Shown here: piece after piece, positions 1 to 15,602 of the stretch
How positions within the stretch are numbered: the stretch's first letter is position 1
How the letters are laid out: each line of letters starts with the position of its first letter
Assembly (NCBI RefSeq): GCF_040939455.1
Contig: NC_134124.1
Coordinates: forward strand, 31,695,138 to 31,759,137
Direction: 5' to 3'
DNA: 64,000 nucleotides
From: Microcebus murinus
Lineage: Eukaryota; Chordata; Mammalia; Primates; Cheirogaleidae
Program-made: the position numbers and the translations under genes
The notes under the pieces: generated by a model
What the model saw: the letters and a program-made list of their open reading frames with translations, nothing else
What the model was told of the DNA's origin: nothing
Databases searched by the model: none

Positions 1-652
<652 letters not shown>

Positions 653-655
653 CAA

Positions 656-2385
<1,730 letters not shown>

Positions 2386-2394
2386 TTAAATTAA

Positions 2395-3100
2395 AAAAAT
2401 TTAATTTCAGAATAATTCACATGGATATACAATTTACAATATTTTTTTCCACATATTGAACATATCCTGAATCCAGTACCCAGATCAAGAAACAGACTAT
2501 TGGCACCCCAGAATCTCCTGGAGACCCATCCAATGTCTAGCCCCTGGCCAAGGAAACCACTACCCTGACTTCTACCAACACAGCTTAATATTGCTTGATG
2601 CTGCAGTTTCTGTAAAGGAATCACTGAGCATAAACTCTTCTGTATTGGCTTCCTCAGCTCAATAGTGTTCAAGAGATTCCTCATTTGTTGCACCTTGTAC
2701 ATCCTTTACCCACATTTCTACACATTATGCCGCTGTGGGAATACAGAGCAATGGATTTACCGATGCTACTGTGCACACTTCGCCTCATTCCAGTTTGGGG
2801 CTCTGATCCACAGGGCTGCTAAGAATATCTGTGCACCTTCCTTTTTGGGGACACACTTAAGCATTTCTGTTGGGTGTGTCCCTAAAAGTGAGATTCCTAG
2901 GCCAGGGTCCAACATGGATGAGCAGTTACTGCCAAATATCTTTCTCAAAGTGGTTCTATGAATTGAAACTGCTAACAGTTGCCCTACATCCTTGCCTTTA
3001 TTTTCTATTTATTCATTTTTTTTAGTTTATTTCAACTTTTATTAAAAACAAACCAAATCCATTTCTGGAGAGGTATTTTCCATCAATGTTTTAATTAAAG
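2395..3100 (-). repeat. Old L1 (L1M-type) fragment
   Basis: The plus strand reads as the typical antisense of an old mammalian LINE-1 3' region (phrases such as cagtacccagatcaagaaacagac, accactaccctgacttctaccaacac and agtttggggctctgatc). Open frames here are chance. It lies directly beside the NUP210-like exon and before the (TCTA)n tract. Confidence 0.65.
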
Positions 3101-3106
3101 TTTTAA

Positions 3107-3107
<1 letters not shown>

Positions 3108-3157
<50 letters not shown>

Positions 3158-3166
3158 CATCCATCC
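3108..3166. repeat. (TCTA)n microsatellite
   Basis: About 13 tandem TCTA units followed by CATC units, directly abutting the 5' T-rich end of an antisense Alu. It probably grew from the Alu tail. Confidence 0.95.
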
Positions 3167-3473
3167 AGAGTCTCGCTTTGTTGCCCAGGCTAGAGTGAGT
3201 GCCTTGGCGTCAGCCTAGCTCACAGCAACCTCAAACTCCTGGGCTCAAGCAATCCTACTGCTTCAGCCTCCCAAGTAGCTGGGACTAGAGGCATGCGCCG
3301 CCATGCCTGACTAATTTTTTCTATATATATTAGTTGGCCAATTAATTTCTTTCTATTTATAGTAGAGATGGGTCTCGCTCTTAGGCTGGTTTCGAACTCC
3401 TGACCTTGAGCAATCTGCCCGCCTCAGCCTCCCAGAGTGCTAGGATTACAGGCGTGAGCCACCACGCCCAGCC
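3167..3473 (-). repeat. Lemur-type Alu (antisense)
   Basis: Antisense Alu dimer from gagtctcgctttgttgccc to ccaccacgcccagcc, with the lemur-type segment ttggccaattaatttctttc in place of the usual middle region. It is separated from the next Alu by only a few bases. Confidence 0.95.
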
Positions 3474-3479
3474 CCCCCC

Positions 3480-3804
3480 TTTTTTTTTTTTTTGAGACAG
3501 AGTCTCACTCTGTGCCCAGGCTAGAGCGCCGTGGCATCAGCCTAGCTCACAGCAATCTCAAACTCCAGGGCTCAAGCAATCCTTCTGCCTCAGACTCCAG
3601 TGTAGCTGGGACTATGTGCCACCATGCCCAGCTAATTTTTTCTATATATTTTTAGTTGGCCAATTAATTTCTATTTATAGTAGAGACGAGGTCTCGGGGT
3701 CTCACTTTTGCTCAGGCTGGTTTCAAACTCCTGACCTTGAGTGATCCTCCTGCCTCAGCCTCCCAGAGTGCTAGGATTACAGGCGTGAGCCACCACGCCT
3801 GGCC
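3480..3804 (-). repeat. Lemur-type Alu (antisense)
   Basis: Second antisense Alu in tandem with the previous one. It begins with a T tract followed by gagacagagtctcactctg and ends ccaccacgcctggcc. It contains the same lemur-type segment (ttggccaattaatttctatt). Confidence 0.95.
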
Positions 3805-3815
3805 AACCTTATTTA

Positions 3816-6800
3816 TTTTGATTATGATAAAATACACATAACAGAAAACCTCCCAGCTTTGTACTTTTACATGCACAGCGCAGTGGCGTGAAGGGCACTC
3901 ACACCGTTGTGCAAGTACCCCCACCACTTATCTATGCAACCGATTTCGTAAACGGAAACTCTACCCAAGAAGCAGTAACTACCTAATTCCCATACCCCCG
4001 GCAACCACCCTTCTACTTCCCGTCTCCATGAATTTGACTATTCTGGGTACCTCATATAAGGAATTAGACAATATTTACCTTTAGTGACCGGCATATTCAC
4101 TCAGCACAATGTCCTCCAAGTTCATCCACGTGGTAGCATGCATCAGAATCTTTCTTTTTCAGGTTGAATAACAGTCCTCTGTATGTATCAGCCACGTTTG
4201 GTTCATCCTTCATCACTGGTGAACACTTGGGTTGCTTCCACCTTTAGGCTATTGTGAATAACACTGCTATGAATGTGAGTGGGCTGTTTTCACATCTCTT
4301 CAATTGTGAATTGTGCTGCTATAAACATTCAAGTGTAGAAGTCTTTTTCACAGAATGTCTTTTTGTCCTTTGGGTACATGCCCAGTAGTGCGATTGCTGG
4401 ATCAAATGGTAGTTCTACTTTGACTTCTTTGAGGTATCTCCATGGTGTCACTTTCCACAGAGACTGTACAAGTTTGCAGTCCCACCAGCAGTGTACAAGT
4501 GTTCTTATCTCTCTGTATCTATGCCAACATTTATTGTTTCGGGATTTTTTGATAAAATCCATTCTCACTGGAGTTAAGTGCTATCTCACTGTGGTTTTGA
4601 TTTGCATTTCCTGATGATTAGAGATGTTGAGCATTATTTCATATGTTTTTTGATCATTAGTCTTTTTTTGAAAAGTTTTTGTTCATATCCTTTCCCCTCT
4701 TTAATAAGAGGTTGCTTGATTTTTGTTGTTGTTGCTGGTTTTCCTGAGTTCTATATAGATTCTAGTTATCAGCCCTTTATCACCTGTGTAGCATGGGAAT
4801 ATTTTGTTCCATTCCTTATATTGTCAGTTTGCTCTTGTGATAGTTTCCTTGGCTTTTTAATTTCATCAGGTCTCATTTATTTTTGTTGTTGCCATGATTG
4901 CCTTTGGGGTCTTCTTCATAAATTCTTTCCCTAGGCCAATGTTTATAAGAGTTTTTTCAACATTTTCTTCTGGAATTCTTATAGTTTCATTCCTTAGGTT
5001 TAAGTCTGTTATCTACTGTGAGTTGATTTTTGTGAGAGGTGAGGATACTCTTTCAGTCTTCTACATATGCATATCCAATTTTCCCAGCACCATTTATTAA
5101 GGATTCTTTTCCCCACTGTATGTTTTTGTCTGCTTTGTCAAAGATTGGATGGCTATCTCATGGTTTTATATCTCAGTTCTCAGTTCTGTTCCATTGGTCT
5201 GTCTCTGTTCCTGTGCCAGTACCATGCTGTTGTAGTTACTATAGCCTTATAGTATTGATTGCAGTCTGGTAAACTGATGCTTCCCAATTTTTTCTTTTTG
5301 CTTAAGATTGCTTTTGCTATATGGGGTCTTCTCTGGTTCCATACAAAGCATAGAATTATTTTTTCTAGATCTGTGAAAAATAATGTTGGTATTTTAGTAG
5401 GGATTGCATTGAATCTGTAGATCACTTTGGGTAGTATAGACACTTTAACAATGTTGATTCTACTGACCCATGAGCATGGTATGGTTTTCCACCTGTTTAC
5501 ATCCTCTGCTATTTCCTTTCTCAGTTTTCCTAGTTCTACCTGTAGAGGTCTTTTATCTTGTTATTTAAATATATTCCTAGGTATATTATTTTCTTTGTTG
5601 CTGTTGTAAAGCATTTTGAGTCTGTGGTTTGGTTCTCAGTTTGACTGTTGTTGGTGCATAGGTATGCTACTGATTCCTATACATTGATTTTGAACCTGAG
5701 ACTTTGCTAAGTTTATTTATCAATTCCAGTAGTCTTATGGCAGAATCTTTGGGGTATTCTAGATATACAATCATATCATCAACAGAGTGGTAGTTTGATC
5801 TCTTCTGTCCCCATTTGAATGCCCTTGATTTCCTTGTCTTGGCTGATTGCTCCGCCTAGGACTTCCAGCACTATGTCAAAGAGAAGTGGTGATAGATGGC
5901 AACTTTGTCTGGTTCCAGTTATAAGCGGGAATGCTTTCAATTTTTCCCTGCTCAGCATGATGTTGCCTATAGGTTTGTTATGCATGGGCTTTATCATTTT
6001 TAGGTAGATTCCGTCTATGCTGATTTTGTTAAGTGTTCTCATCAAAAAAGGGTGCTGAATTTTGTGGAATGCTTTCTCTGCATCTACTGAGAGGATCGTA
6101 TGGTCTTTGTTTTTACTTCTATTCCTGTGGTGACTTACATTTCTATACTTACGTATGTTGAACCATATCTGCATCTGTGGGATGAAGCCCACTTGGTTGT
6201 GATGGATTATTTTTTTGATGAGCTGAACTTGATTTCCTGGGATTTTATTGTGAATTTTGACATCTATATTCATAACACATATTGATCTGTAGTTTTCTTA
6301 TTTTGTTGAGTCCTTTCCAGGCTTTGGTATCAGGGTGATGTTGCCTTCAGAAAACATGTTGGGGAGGATTCTTTCTTCCTTGATGTTGTGAAATAATTTC
6401 TGCAGGATAGGCACCAGTTCTTCTCTGTAGGTCTGGTACAATTGGGGTGTGAAAACATCTGGTCGGGGAATTTTCTTTTTGGTAAGGTTTATGATTGCTG
6501 TTTCCATTTTGATACTTGTGTTCAGGAATTCTATTTCTTCCTGATTGAACATAGGGAGGCTGTGTGTTTCAAAGAGTTTGTCCATTTCCTCCACATTTTC
6601 AAATTTATGTGCATAGAGATTTTTATAGTATTCATAGATGATATTATGTATTTCCATGACAATAGTTATAATTTATCTTTTCTCATTTCTGAATGAGCTT
6701 TATAGAATCCTTCTTTTCTGCTTCTCATTAATCTAGCAAGAGGCTGTCAATTTTGTTTATCTTTTCAAAGAAACGATCCTTGGTTTTATTAATCTTCCAC

Positions 6801-8060
6801 AAAGTTTTTTTTTTTTTTTGTAGATTTCATTTAGTTCTTCTCTGATCTCTGTTATTTCTTTTCTTCTGCTAGGTTTGGGGCTGCTTTGCTCATCCTCTTC
6901 CAGTTATTTGAGATGATTCCTTATATTATTGCTTTGTGATCTTTCTATCTTGTGGATGTAAGCATTTATAGATGTTTTTCCTCTCAGGACTGCTTTAGTT
7001 ATGTCCCACAGATTTTGATATCATATGTCTTCTTTATCATTTAGTTAAGTCTTTTGATTTCCATCTTAATTTCCTCCTTAACTGAAGAATTTTTCAGCAG
7101 AAAGTTGTTTAGGTTCCTTGACTTTGTGTAGAGATGAGAGTTCATGTTGGAGTTGATTTCTAAATTTATCCATTGTTGGTCTGAAAGATGCATGGTATAA
7201 TTTCTATTTTTTAAAATTTGTTGAGACATGCTTTCTGGCCCAGGATATGGTCAATCATAGAGAATGTCCCATGAGCTGATAAGAAAAACATATATTCAGT
7301 GGTTCTTGGGTGGAATGTTCTGTAACGGTCAGTCAGGCCCATTTGTTCTAGAGTTCTGTTTAAGTCCATTGTTTATTTTCTGTTTGGAGAATCTGCCATA
7401 GGTATGTTGAAGCACCCAGCTACTACAGTGCTGCTGTTATCATTTTGTTTAGATCAAGTAGAATGTGGTTTATGAATCTGGGTGCAATTGACTTAGGTGT
7501 ATAATATTTAGAATTATTATGCCTTCTTTTTGAATTGTACCCTTCACTGTTATATAGTGACCATCTTTGTCTTTCATTATTTTTGTTGAAGACTAAGTTA
7601 TCTGAAATCAGAACTGCTAAGCTGGCTTTCTTTTGCCTTCTATTTACATGGAATATTTTTTTCCTACCTCAAGTCTGAATGCATCCTTGTGGGTTAGATG
7701 TGTTTCCTGAAGACAGCAGATACATTGCTTGTGTATATTCATCAGGCCGCCCTATGTCTTTTTAATGGACACTTGAAGCCATTCACATTTATTGAAGGAA
7801 TTGACGAGTGTGGCAGATTTCTGTTCATCCTGTTCAGTTGAACTTTGTAACTTTGCATTCTCTCTTGAGCCATTGTGCTACCTGGACTTTAATCTTTACC
7901 TTTTGGACGATCTTGCGATGGTGAGTGTTTACTGTGCTGATCTGTGTTTAACGCTGTTCTGAATACTTCCTGGAAGGCAAGTCTTGACTTGATGAATTCT
8001 CTCCGCCTTTGATTTACTTAGAAGGTCTTTATTTCTCCTTTATATAAGAAGAGCTGCTTC
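3816..8060 (-). mobile_element. L1 (LINE-1) copies, antisense, degenerate ORF2
   Basis: Reading the minus strand from 8,060 down to 3,816 gives a long LINE-1 body: the endonuclease part near 7.0-8.0 kb, the reverse transcriptase near 5.2-6.7 kb, and the ORF2 C-terminus near 4.3-4.6 kb (CWWDCKLVQSLWKVTPWRYL and PFDPAIALLGMYPKD). The RT region shows [20 protein letters not shown] and [12 protein letters not shown]2 is split by stops and frameshifts, so it is dead. Two L1s appear joined: an older 3' end at about 3,816-4,280, then a younger copy whose ORF2 end repeats the same gctattgtgaata/gctgctat landmark at about 4,300. No 5'UTR or complete ORF1 was recognised. Confidence 0.9.
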
Positions 8061-9769
8061 AGTCTTGATACTGCTCCATCCTCTGCAGTTCCTAGGACAT
8101 CCCTCTCAGTGCCCTCAAATAGTTTGGGATTTGGTGACTCACTGGGTATCTGGAAACTTTTGGAATGGTCATAGGCACAACGTGAAGAGTTGTAGTTTGT
8201 CAGCTTGGGTTGGTTTCCTTAGTCCAGGAAAAAAACCCGGCACCTGGGTCCACCACTCGGGAGGCTGGCATGGAGTGATGCTGCCTAAGCACTGATCCCA
8301 GCGGGGGGACTGCCCCCATCAGTCTTCAACCAGACCCAGGGGCACATGGCTATGGAGAAGACTTCAAGGTCTCAATCTGAGTCATAGTTGGGGATGCCCA
8401 TTCTCTGGCCCAGATCACTAGGTTTTAGTCTGATTTTCGGGGACGCCAGATGTCTGATCAGACATTCAACGGTCATCTGGATTGGGGTTGCCCTCTCAGA
8501 CTTCTGGCAACATATGACCATCCCTAAAAATGTCTATCATGGCAATGTCCCTTTGGAACTTTGGGACTCATCAACCCCCATCTCAAATGTTCAGTAAATT
8601 AAACGACCAGGAGATTTGGCCCGAGAATGAATCTCTGCTTGATGCTACCTGAACTTCCATCAGCACTGGCAGCAAAGATTCCAACGTCCTCTACTTTCAA
8701 ACTTGCTTTAAACTTGTTAGACTTCCTGGTCTTCACTCTGCCTGCCTCATGTCACTTCTGACCCCCACATCGCTCTCACTGCCTCATGTCTAGACAATGT
8801 TTCTCTTTTGGATCCCTTGTTCCTCCAGTTTCCTCTCGGTCTCCATTTCCCTCACCTCGGTCTCCATTTCCCTCATTCCAAAGATCCCTGCCCACCAACG
8901 TTCTGGGAGGCTGCAGGGTCAGAAGGCATTGCAGTCAGGTACCCACATGCATGAAGCCAGGATGAAATGCCAGCCCTTCCTGTCTGAAGTCATTCTCCTC
9001 TTTAGTAATCTACATCCTGACACTAAGGAGGCGCAAGGCCTCTTTGCAATGGACTTCATCTCCCAGTGAGCCCCACTGCTTGGCATAAACTTCAAACCTT
9101 GAGATGGGGCCTCAGACTTCACAGGTAGAACTTGAAACCTGGCCCTCAAGGTCTTTGATAACCTGGATGGGGAGAGGTGAGAGGAAACAGAGTGGGACTG
9201 ACAGCCCCAAAAGCAGAAAATGCTTTTCAAATCATGGCTGCCGTCGTGAAATGGTTTCCACCAGAGCCAGAGTGACTGAAAAAGGTCCCAGGCAAGAAGA
9301 GGACAAGACATAGCCTTTTATGGGAACTGAGCCCTGCCTTTATGACAACTCTGGTTCCCTGAGTAAACGTGTGCCAGAAAGTGGGCTCTGCCAGGACCGT
9401 GTCCCCTCTGAAAAAGAAGGGCCCAGGAAGAGCAAGTGCCCTCTTCCTGACATGGGAGATCACACTGGTGTTCCGAAACTGGCTGGCCCACCCTGAAAGG
9501 GCGTCCCGCATACCCACGGACCCTCTGAACCTGCTTAGGTGTGACGGGCATGTCTGGCTCTGGGACAGACTCAACTTCGTCACGCCAGGATGGCGGAGCC
9601 TCAGATAACTCTCTCTGGCACAGGTAACACCACCAGAGCCACGTCCTCTGCTCTTCCTGAATTTTCAGGGCCTCTGTTTCCCTCTCCTACCAGTGAAAGG
9701 TCGAATACAAGCCCCCTGTGCATTCCACAGCTTCCTGTCTGCTGGGAGATGAAGTCTTTGCCTCCCCTC
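8061..9769. other. Unique non-coding sequence
   Basis: Mixed sequence between the L1 and the SMOK pseudogene. Chance open frames occur on both strands but none has a recognisable domain or paired splice sites. Some of 8.06-8.6 kb may be further degenerate L1 5' sequence. Confidence 0.5.
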
Positions 9770-9880
9770 TTTGTGCTTCCTCCCCTCTCTCCTTCCCCTA
9801 CTATTCCCTTCCCCACCCCCAACCCCTCCCCTTCCCCTCCCTGTCCCCTCCCCCTGCCCGCCACCCTCCCTCCCCCCTCC
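9770..9880. repeat. Pyrimidine-rich (CCTCCC) tract
   Basis: About 110 bases of almost pure C/T on the plus strand, ending exactly where homology to the SMOK transcript begins. It is simple sequence bordering the insertion point of the SMOK retrocopy. Confidence 0.85.
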
Positions 9881-12005
9881 CTTATTGGTCAGGAAGCTGC
9901 TGGAAAACTGGTAGTGTGGCCATAGCAACACCGTTTCACCCTCGTTAGTTAGCAGTGTTGGTGTAGGTGGTACAGTTGGTGTCGGTGGTCGGTAGTGCTA
10001 GCATAGGACAGTCAGTGCTGCCTGTCAGTGGTGTCAGCAGAGCACAGTCAGTACGGTTTGCTGGCAGTGCTACCATAGTACAGTCGATTGTCTGTCAGTA
10101 GTGACAGCATAGTGCAGTCGGTATCGTTAGGACAGTTAGTATTATCGGTACTGTTAGCCTGGTTCGTGTAGCTAGCATGGTCGTACTGTTGGTGTTCCTA
10201 GCCTAGGTCGTGTAGCTGGCAGTGTTCACTAGTTACCTAGCACAGCTAGGGCAGAGTTGGCACAGATGGACATGACCAAGCAGCAGGGTGTCACCTGCGA
10301 TGGGTCCAATGAGGGGCGGAACAATGACAAGCTCCTGGAGGAAACTGGCTGGTGCAGCGTCAGATGGGACCAAGGTAGCCATGAAAACGATGTCCTGTTG
10401 ATGTCCAAATGATGTTCCCACTGCCCGCGGACCTCTGTGTGTCTGGCCGTGCCCTCAAGGATCTAGTGGCGGTGCCAGAGAGGACCTAGGTTGTCGAGAT
10501 CCGGGGCTGCTTAGATGGCACCTAAGTGATTCCTCTAGCAGCAAGTGACATTTGGCCAAGGAACAAAAAAATAAAAAATTAGATAGAAATAGTGTCCCAC
10601 CAGAGTCTCCAAGGCCTGGAACCTTTCAACATGGAGGTCAGAGCGAGAGGCACCTGAGTCACCCAAACATGCCGAAGCGGTGGGCTGGCAGTGACGCTGA
10701 AGAACCCGCTATGTGATGATGGAACAATCCCGGGTGCGTGCAGGATTGCCACGAGAACCACGTCACATCCTACGACCGCAAAACACCCTACTTGATGACA
10801 ATGACAAGATCACACTGGCTGACGTTGGCTCTGCCACATTGAGTGGCACATTTCAGAAAGAGAAAAAGCTGGACACCTTCTGTGGAAGTCCTGGATTTGT
10901 GCCCAAGGTCTTGAATGAGTTCTACATGGACCGAGTGGGGGAGTGTGGAGCCTGGGGTGTCCTCTACGCCACGACAGCCAGGACTCTTCCACCGGTGAGA
11001 GACCTCGGGGAGCCTTCAAGCAACATCCCACATGCAACGCTGAGAATTGAAAATGTTTCTGAAAACGTTGCTGACCTTGACCCCAGGGAGAGGCCCACCT
11101 CTTCCAAATGACGAGGGGCGTGTGGGTGAATGAGCAGGAGAGGCCAGAGGAGACCAGGAAAGCACAGTGCTGCCTGCGCACGAGTCCCTGTCCCAGCACT
11201 GTGCCCTGCTGCCATGGCAGACAGCCGGGAGGAGGCACCTGTCCCCAGGAAACATCCAGGGACGCGCACTCATGCCAGGCTGGGCCGCCTGAGGGACAGA
11301 TCTCAACCTCCCCTGTCTCAGGACGCCCAGGACCGCAGGAGCTCACCAGGAGACGTGGCAACTTCACCCCTTCCTGCCAGGCCAGAAGATCCGCCGCAAA
11401 CAGGCAAACAAGGTGGTGGTGGCGGCCAAGGCTGAAGCGCGGAGAGCAAGCGACACACTGACATCTGCGGGTGACACCTGTGGGTGGGAGTGGGGAGCAC
11501 GGGGCCGCGGCCTTCGGAGGCATCAGAGCCACACCTGAGTGAGCTGGGGCAGGGCCTGGAGCCCAGGAGACAAGAGGGCCCCTCCGCCCCCACCCAGTCC
11601 CCTTTGTTCCCCAGTGTGGATTTTCTTTATGCTAACAGCCCAGTGAGCAGTCACCCAGGGCTGCTGCCTTAACATCCACCTCTGGCTCTCGCCCCTTCAG
11701 CAATGCCTTTTTGTTTGTTTGTTTGCTTATTTGTTTTGCTTTTTTATGCCATCACACATTACGATCCAAATATGGGAGATTCCAATACCTTTGCTTTTTT
11801 TTTTTTTTACTTTCCTTATATATATTCAAGTAGAATGGCAAGACATTTTCCTACATGAAACATTGTAATTTCCCCACCACTCCAAAGGCATCCAATAAAT
11901 AATTTTACAGTGAAAAGGCGTGGATCAAAATTGGAAGTGAACATCTTTGAAGTATTTTGGGAAGTAACTTCATGTCTAGGGACCCATACTGCCAATTCTA
12001 TGGAA
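9881..12005 (+). pseudogene. Decayed SMOK-like kinase retrocopy
   Basis: This block is colinear with the intact right-arm SMOK gene from about 58,387 to 61,275. It starts at cttattggtcaggaagctg (9,881), which pairs with sequence about 34 bases after the right-copy TATA box. It then has a TTAG-type leader (9,940-10,250), scattered kinase coding remnants and a 3'UTR. Recognisable pieces are a G-loop/VAIK remnant near 10,290-10,390, an alpha-C remnant near 10,630, GCCACGAGAACCA of the catalytic loop near 10,747, a DFG-region remnant (LADVGSATL, about 10,815-10,850), and FCGSPGFVPK of the activation segment. The reading frame is destroyed by indels and the HRD aspartate is lost. At about 11,440 the coding end joins directly to 3'UTR exon 2 sequence, so the 466-bp intron of the intact copy is missing. 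Starting near the TSS and lacking the intron both point to reverse transcription of a spliced RNA. A 150-bp insert lies at about 11,794-11,945. Confidence 0.8.
11794..11945 (-). mobile_element. Small T-tract-led insertion in the SMOK pseudogene
   Basis: About 150 bases absent from the right-arm homologue (compare 61,217-61,225). It begins with a run of T and is followed by repeated ctttg. This is the pattern of an antisense retroposed fragment with a short target duplication. Source not recognised. Confidence 0.5.
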
Positions 12006-12134
12006 GCTTTAAAGCATGAAATGAAAATATGAAGGAGGACAATCAAGAGATAAATAGCACTTTTAACAAAATGTGACATGCTTTGTGTGAATATCCGAAA
12101 AACAGTGCTGATAATATTCCAAAATTTCAGTCCT

Positions 12135-12745
12135 TCTTTTGGCGGAAGGTCACCAGGAAACTTGCCAACCTCAGGTTGACAATACGCTGCTTCCTGCCGG
12201 CCCAAAACCTCCACCACAAACGGCAAACACGCTGGTGCCGGCAAATGCCACGGACGGCAGAAGCAGAGACACAAGTATGTGGGGCGGTCGGCCACACTTC
12301 CTGCATCTTATTTTATTTGTTATAGCTTCATTCCTATCACTTTTAACAGGCAAAGAGTAGCTGCAGACGTGTATGCAGTACGATGTGTAGGGTAGGTATG
12401 TGTGCACCATGTGGAATGGTGACACGAAGCTAACTTACATATCTGTCACCTCAGAAAGCACATGCAGTGTGATGTCACTTCCCTGTTGACTCTGCAAAGC
12501 TGACCTCACAGAAGTAGAGGAGTGTGACGGTGAGGAGAGGCTGGGGTGGCAGAGAGAGGGCATGCAAAGTTGCTCGCAGGGCTCAGAGTTTCACACAGTC
12601 AGCAGGAAGATGCCCTGATCGTGTTGCACAGCAGGGTGACAAGAGTCCATGAGACTGTCCTGCTCATTTCGAAATACCTGAGAGGCCCCTGCACATGTCT
12701 CATTGCTTTTAGATTGGAGACCAAGAAGACCCTGAGTCCGGCGGC
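12135..12745 (+). pseudogene. Fragment of a fourth SMOK-like copy (C-terminus plus unspliced 3'UTR intron)
   Basis: Homologous to the right arm from about 60,110 to 60,725: the end of the kinase tail (gaaacttgccaacc..., gccggcccaaaacc), then tatgtggggcggtc, then the whole 3'UTR intron up to tgcttttag and the start of exon 2 (attggagaccaagaagaccctgag). Unlike the retrocopy just before it, the intron is kept, so this came from genomic DNA or unspliced RNA. Coding sequence is frameshifted and only the last part is present. Confidence 0.75.
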
Positions 12746-12849
12746 CAGGCAGGACTCACCACTGCAGGCTCTTAGATGGGGCGCCCCATCCCCTCCTGAA
12801 CTCGCTCAGCCCTCCTGTTGCCCTGGGAGCCCTAGCTCTGCCAGTCCAT

Positions 12850-12975
12850 CATGGGCTGTGTGTCCTTAGGTCAATCCCCTCACCTCTTTGCCTCCTTCCC
12901 CTCATCTGCAAAATGGTGGTAGCAGTGGATCCAACAGTGCCTGGCACAGAGTATTTTCTCAATAAACATGAGTTG
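12850..12975 (+). repeat. MIR
   Basis: Typical MIR core and 3' part: tgtccttaggtcaatcccctcacctctttg, ctcatctgcaaaatggtggt and gtgcctggcacagag. Confidence 0.75.
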
Positions 12976-13139
12976 TCACTAGTACTCCTTCCTCCCACCT
13001 AGGCAAACACCTCAGCAGTTATTGCTTCTTTCCAGATCTTTCCTGGTGGCCTCTTAAAATATACTCACATGTAAACTTTCTGCTTATAACAGCAATGCCG
13101 GTTTGCCATGCAAAGCTTCGGGAGACACGGTACTGACAG

Positions 13140-13330
13140 TGAATCCTTACCAAGTGCCCTCTACATATATCCATTCCCATAACCATCCCAGCAGTGAGGC
13201 ACAGGTGCTATTCCCACTTTAGAGATGTGGCAGCCAAAGCGCAGAGAGCTGCAGTCATTTGCCTAAGGGGACACGGCTGCTGGACAGCAAGAGCCAGGAC
13301 TTGACCAGACGGTCTGGCCTCAGAGTCCAT
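13140..13330 (-). repeat. MIR
   Basis: MIR-type phrases on the plus strand (cactttagagatgtggcagc, agctgcagtcatttgcctaag) are the antisense of a MIR core. Confidence 0.65.
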
Positions 13331-14149
13331 GTCCTTCACCCCTGTGTCACCTGCTCCCCAGGAGACATGAAGGAACATCCTCAGTCCCCATCACACAATT
13401 CCTGCTCACATTTGCCACTTCTTTATCATCATGTTTCAGTTGCGTGCATAGACACACATAATTTTTGGTTAGCTAAAAGCATGGTTTTTTCCCTGATTTG
13501 AATTATAGTTCATATCGATTATGTGGATAAACCTATGAGTGTCAAACAGAATAGTCCCACTCTTCCCAGATAGGAAAGGGTTTCTGTGGTGGATGCCTCA
13601 TGTGGGTTTCTTGCCCAGTCCACAAATATTGGATGCCCAGACTCCAGATCCCCCACAAATTATCAAGAACTTTTTGAGAAAAAGCCATACCAGATCCTTT
13701 CAGTGTGCCATATTTTACTCCAGAGACATAAGCGGTGTGAGGAGGAGCGGTGGCGAAGAAAGCCATAAAGACAGTTGGGTGAGGAATGGGCAACTTCCAA
13801 GTTTCAGGGCAGGTGGACATTCCCTCACTGGCCAGCTGTGACGCCACAGAAACGTTGTGACAGGAACAGTGACATGAGTACAACTGATGGAAATGAAATG
13901 CTGAACGTTCTAGGATAGCCCAAAGGTAGAAGTGAGGAGCAGACAGACAGTTAAGAGAACCCACTTGATGAAGGTTATTTTGTGGTTAGCTGTCACTGTA
14001 TTTGCTTATGATTTATTTTATTTCATTCTAGCCACATTAATCTGATGACTTCAAAGACCTCATCTATTTTCTATTACATTGCCTACTAGAAAGATGAAAC
14101 ACGTCTTTCTCATTGGTTCATTGAATGCGATGGGATGTCCTTTCAGATC
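13331..14149. other. Unique non-coding sequence
   Basis: Contains a 140-codon open frame on the minus strand (13,542-13,964) without recognisable domains or splice context. I treat it as chance or an old repeat. Confidence 0.45.
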
Positions 14150-14620
14150 TCCGATTCTTAGAAAACAGCAGAACGTATCTTTGATATGGATGCCAATACC
14201 AATCTCGTCAACAGTGTGGTCACTAGAGTATACCGGAAGCAGTGCTTTTTGACTTCTGAGACTAAGTAAAGAAAGGCCTTCCCGCTTCCTCAGTTACCAG
14301 AACAGTCTCCTTAGGAGTTCAGTACCCAGAGGCTGCCAAGCTGCACAGGCCATGTGTGGGTGGTCCAGTGGACACTCCCAGATAGGCCTAGAATCCAGCC
14401 AGTCCTATCAAAGCACCAGACCTGCAAGTGAAGAGCTTCCAGATTCTAGACATAACTATCAGAGTCATCAGTAAATGCTTGTGTCCTCCCAGCTGAGGCT
14501 CTAGGATTACTGGGGCAGAGACAGGATGCTCTGTCCTGTCCATATTATTGACTCCAAGAATTCACACATAAAATAAAATAGTTGGTCACTTGCACCATTA
14601 AGTGTTTGAAGTGTTTGATG
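14150..14620 (-). repeat. Possible old MaLR/MLT1-type LTR
   Basis: Fragmentary resemblance to mammalian MLT1-type LTR sequence (tgaagagcttccagattctag, ggctctaggattactggggc, ttattgactccaagaattc). The match is weak and orientation uncertain. Confidence 0.35.
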
Positions 14621-15066
14621 AACCAGGAATGGAGAACTGGAATCATAGGTACAACAAGGCAGGTGATAAGCCCACTGGTTATGGAACCCACACCTGGGAG
14701 ACATATATCAAAAGATTAAAACACAAACATGTTCAGAAAAGAATAACACGATTATTCCCTTATAGGAAAAAAATGAAAAGATTGAAAATAACTGTGAACC
14801 GCTAACTGTTCAGTCAGCGGCTGACTGAATGGACCCCCTCCTGACTAAGAGGATATCCTAAAACTAAATTACCTGCCACAAGGAGGGAGGTCAGACATGC
14901 CTCATTATGCTCCCTCCTTCTTGGAGACATCCTTTGTGACTCACTGGCAGGCCTAAGGGCTATGTAAAACAAACTTGCAAATCCTCAATTGACAACAAAT
15001 ACATGTCCATTGACTTATCTCTGATTAACAGACCTCCTTATCTTAATACATCCCAAGACTTTAGAC

Positions 15067-15602
<536 letters not shown>

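Noticed and set aside
3108..3166. Regular short tandem array as a CRISPR-like structure
   Set aside because: Simple 4-bp microsatellite without spacers, in a vertebrate genome.
4329..7229. Open frames resembling reverse transcriptase
   Set aside because: They are pieces of dead LINE-1 ORF2, not host genes or a retron.
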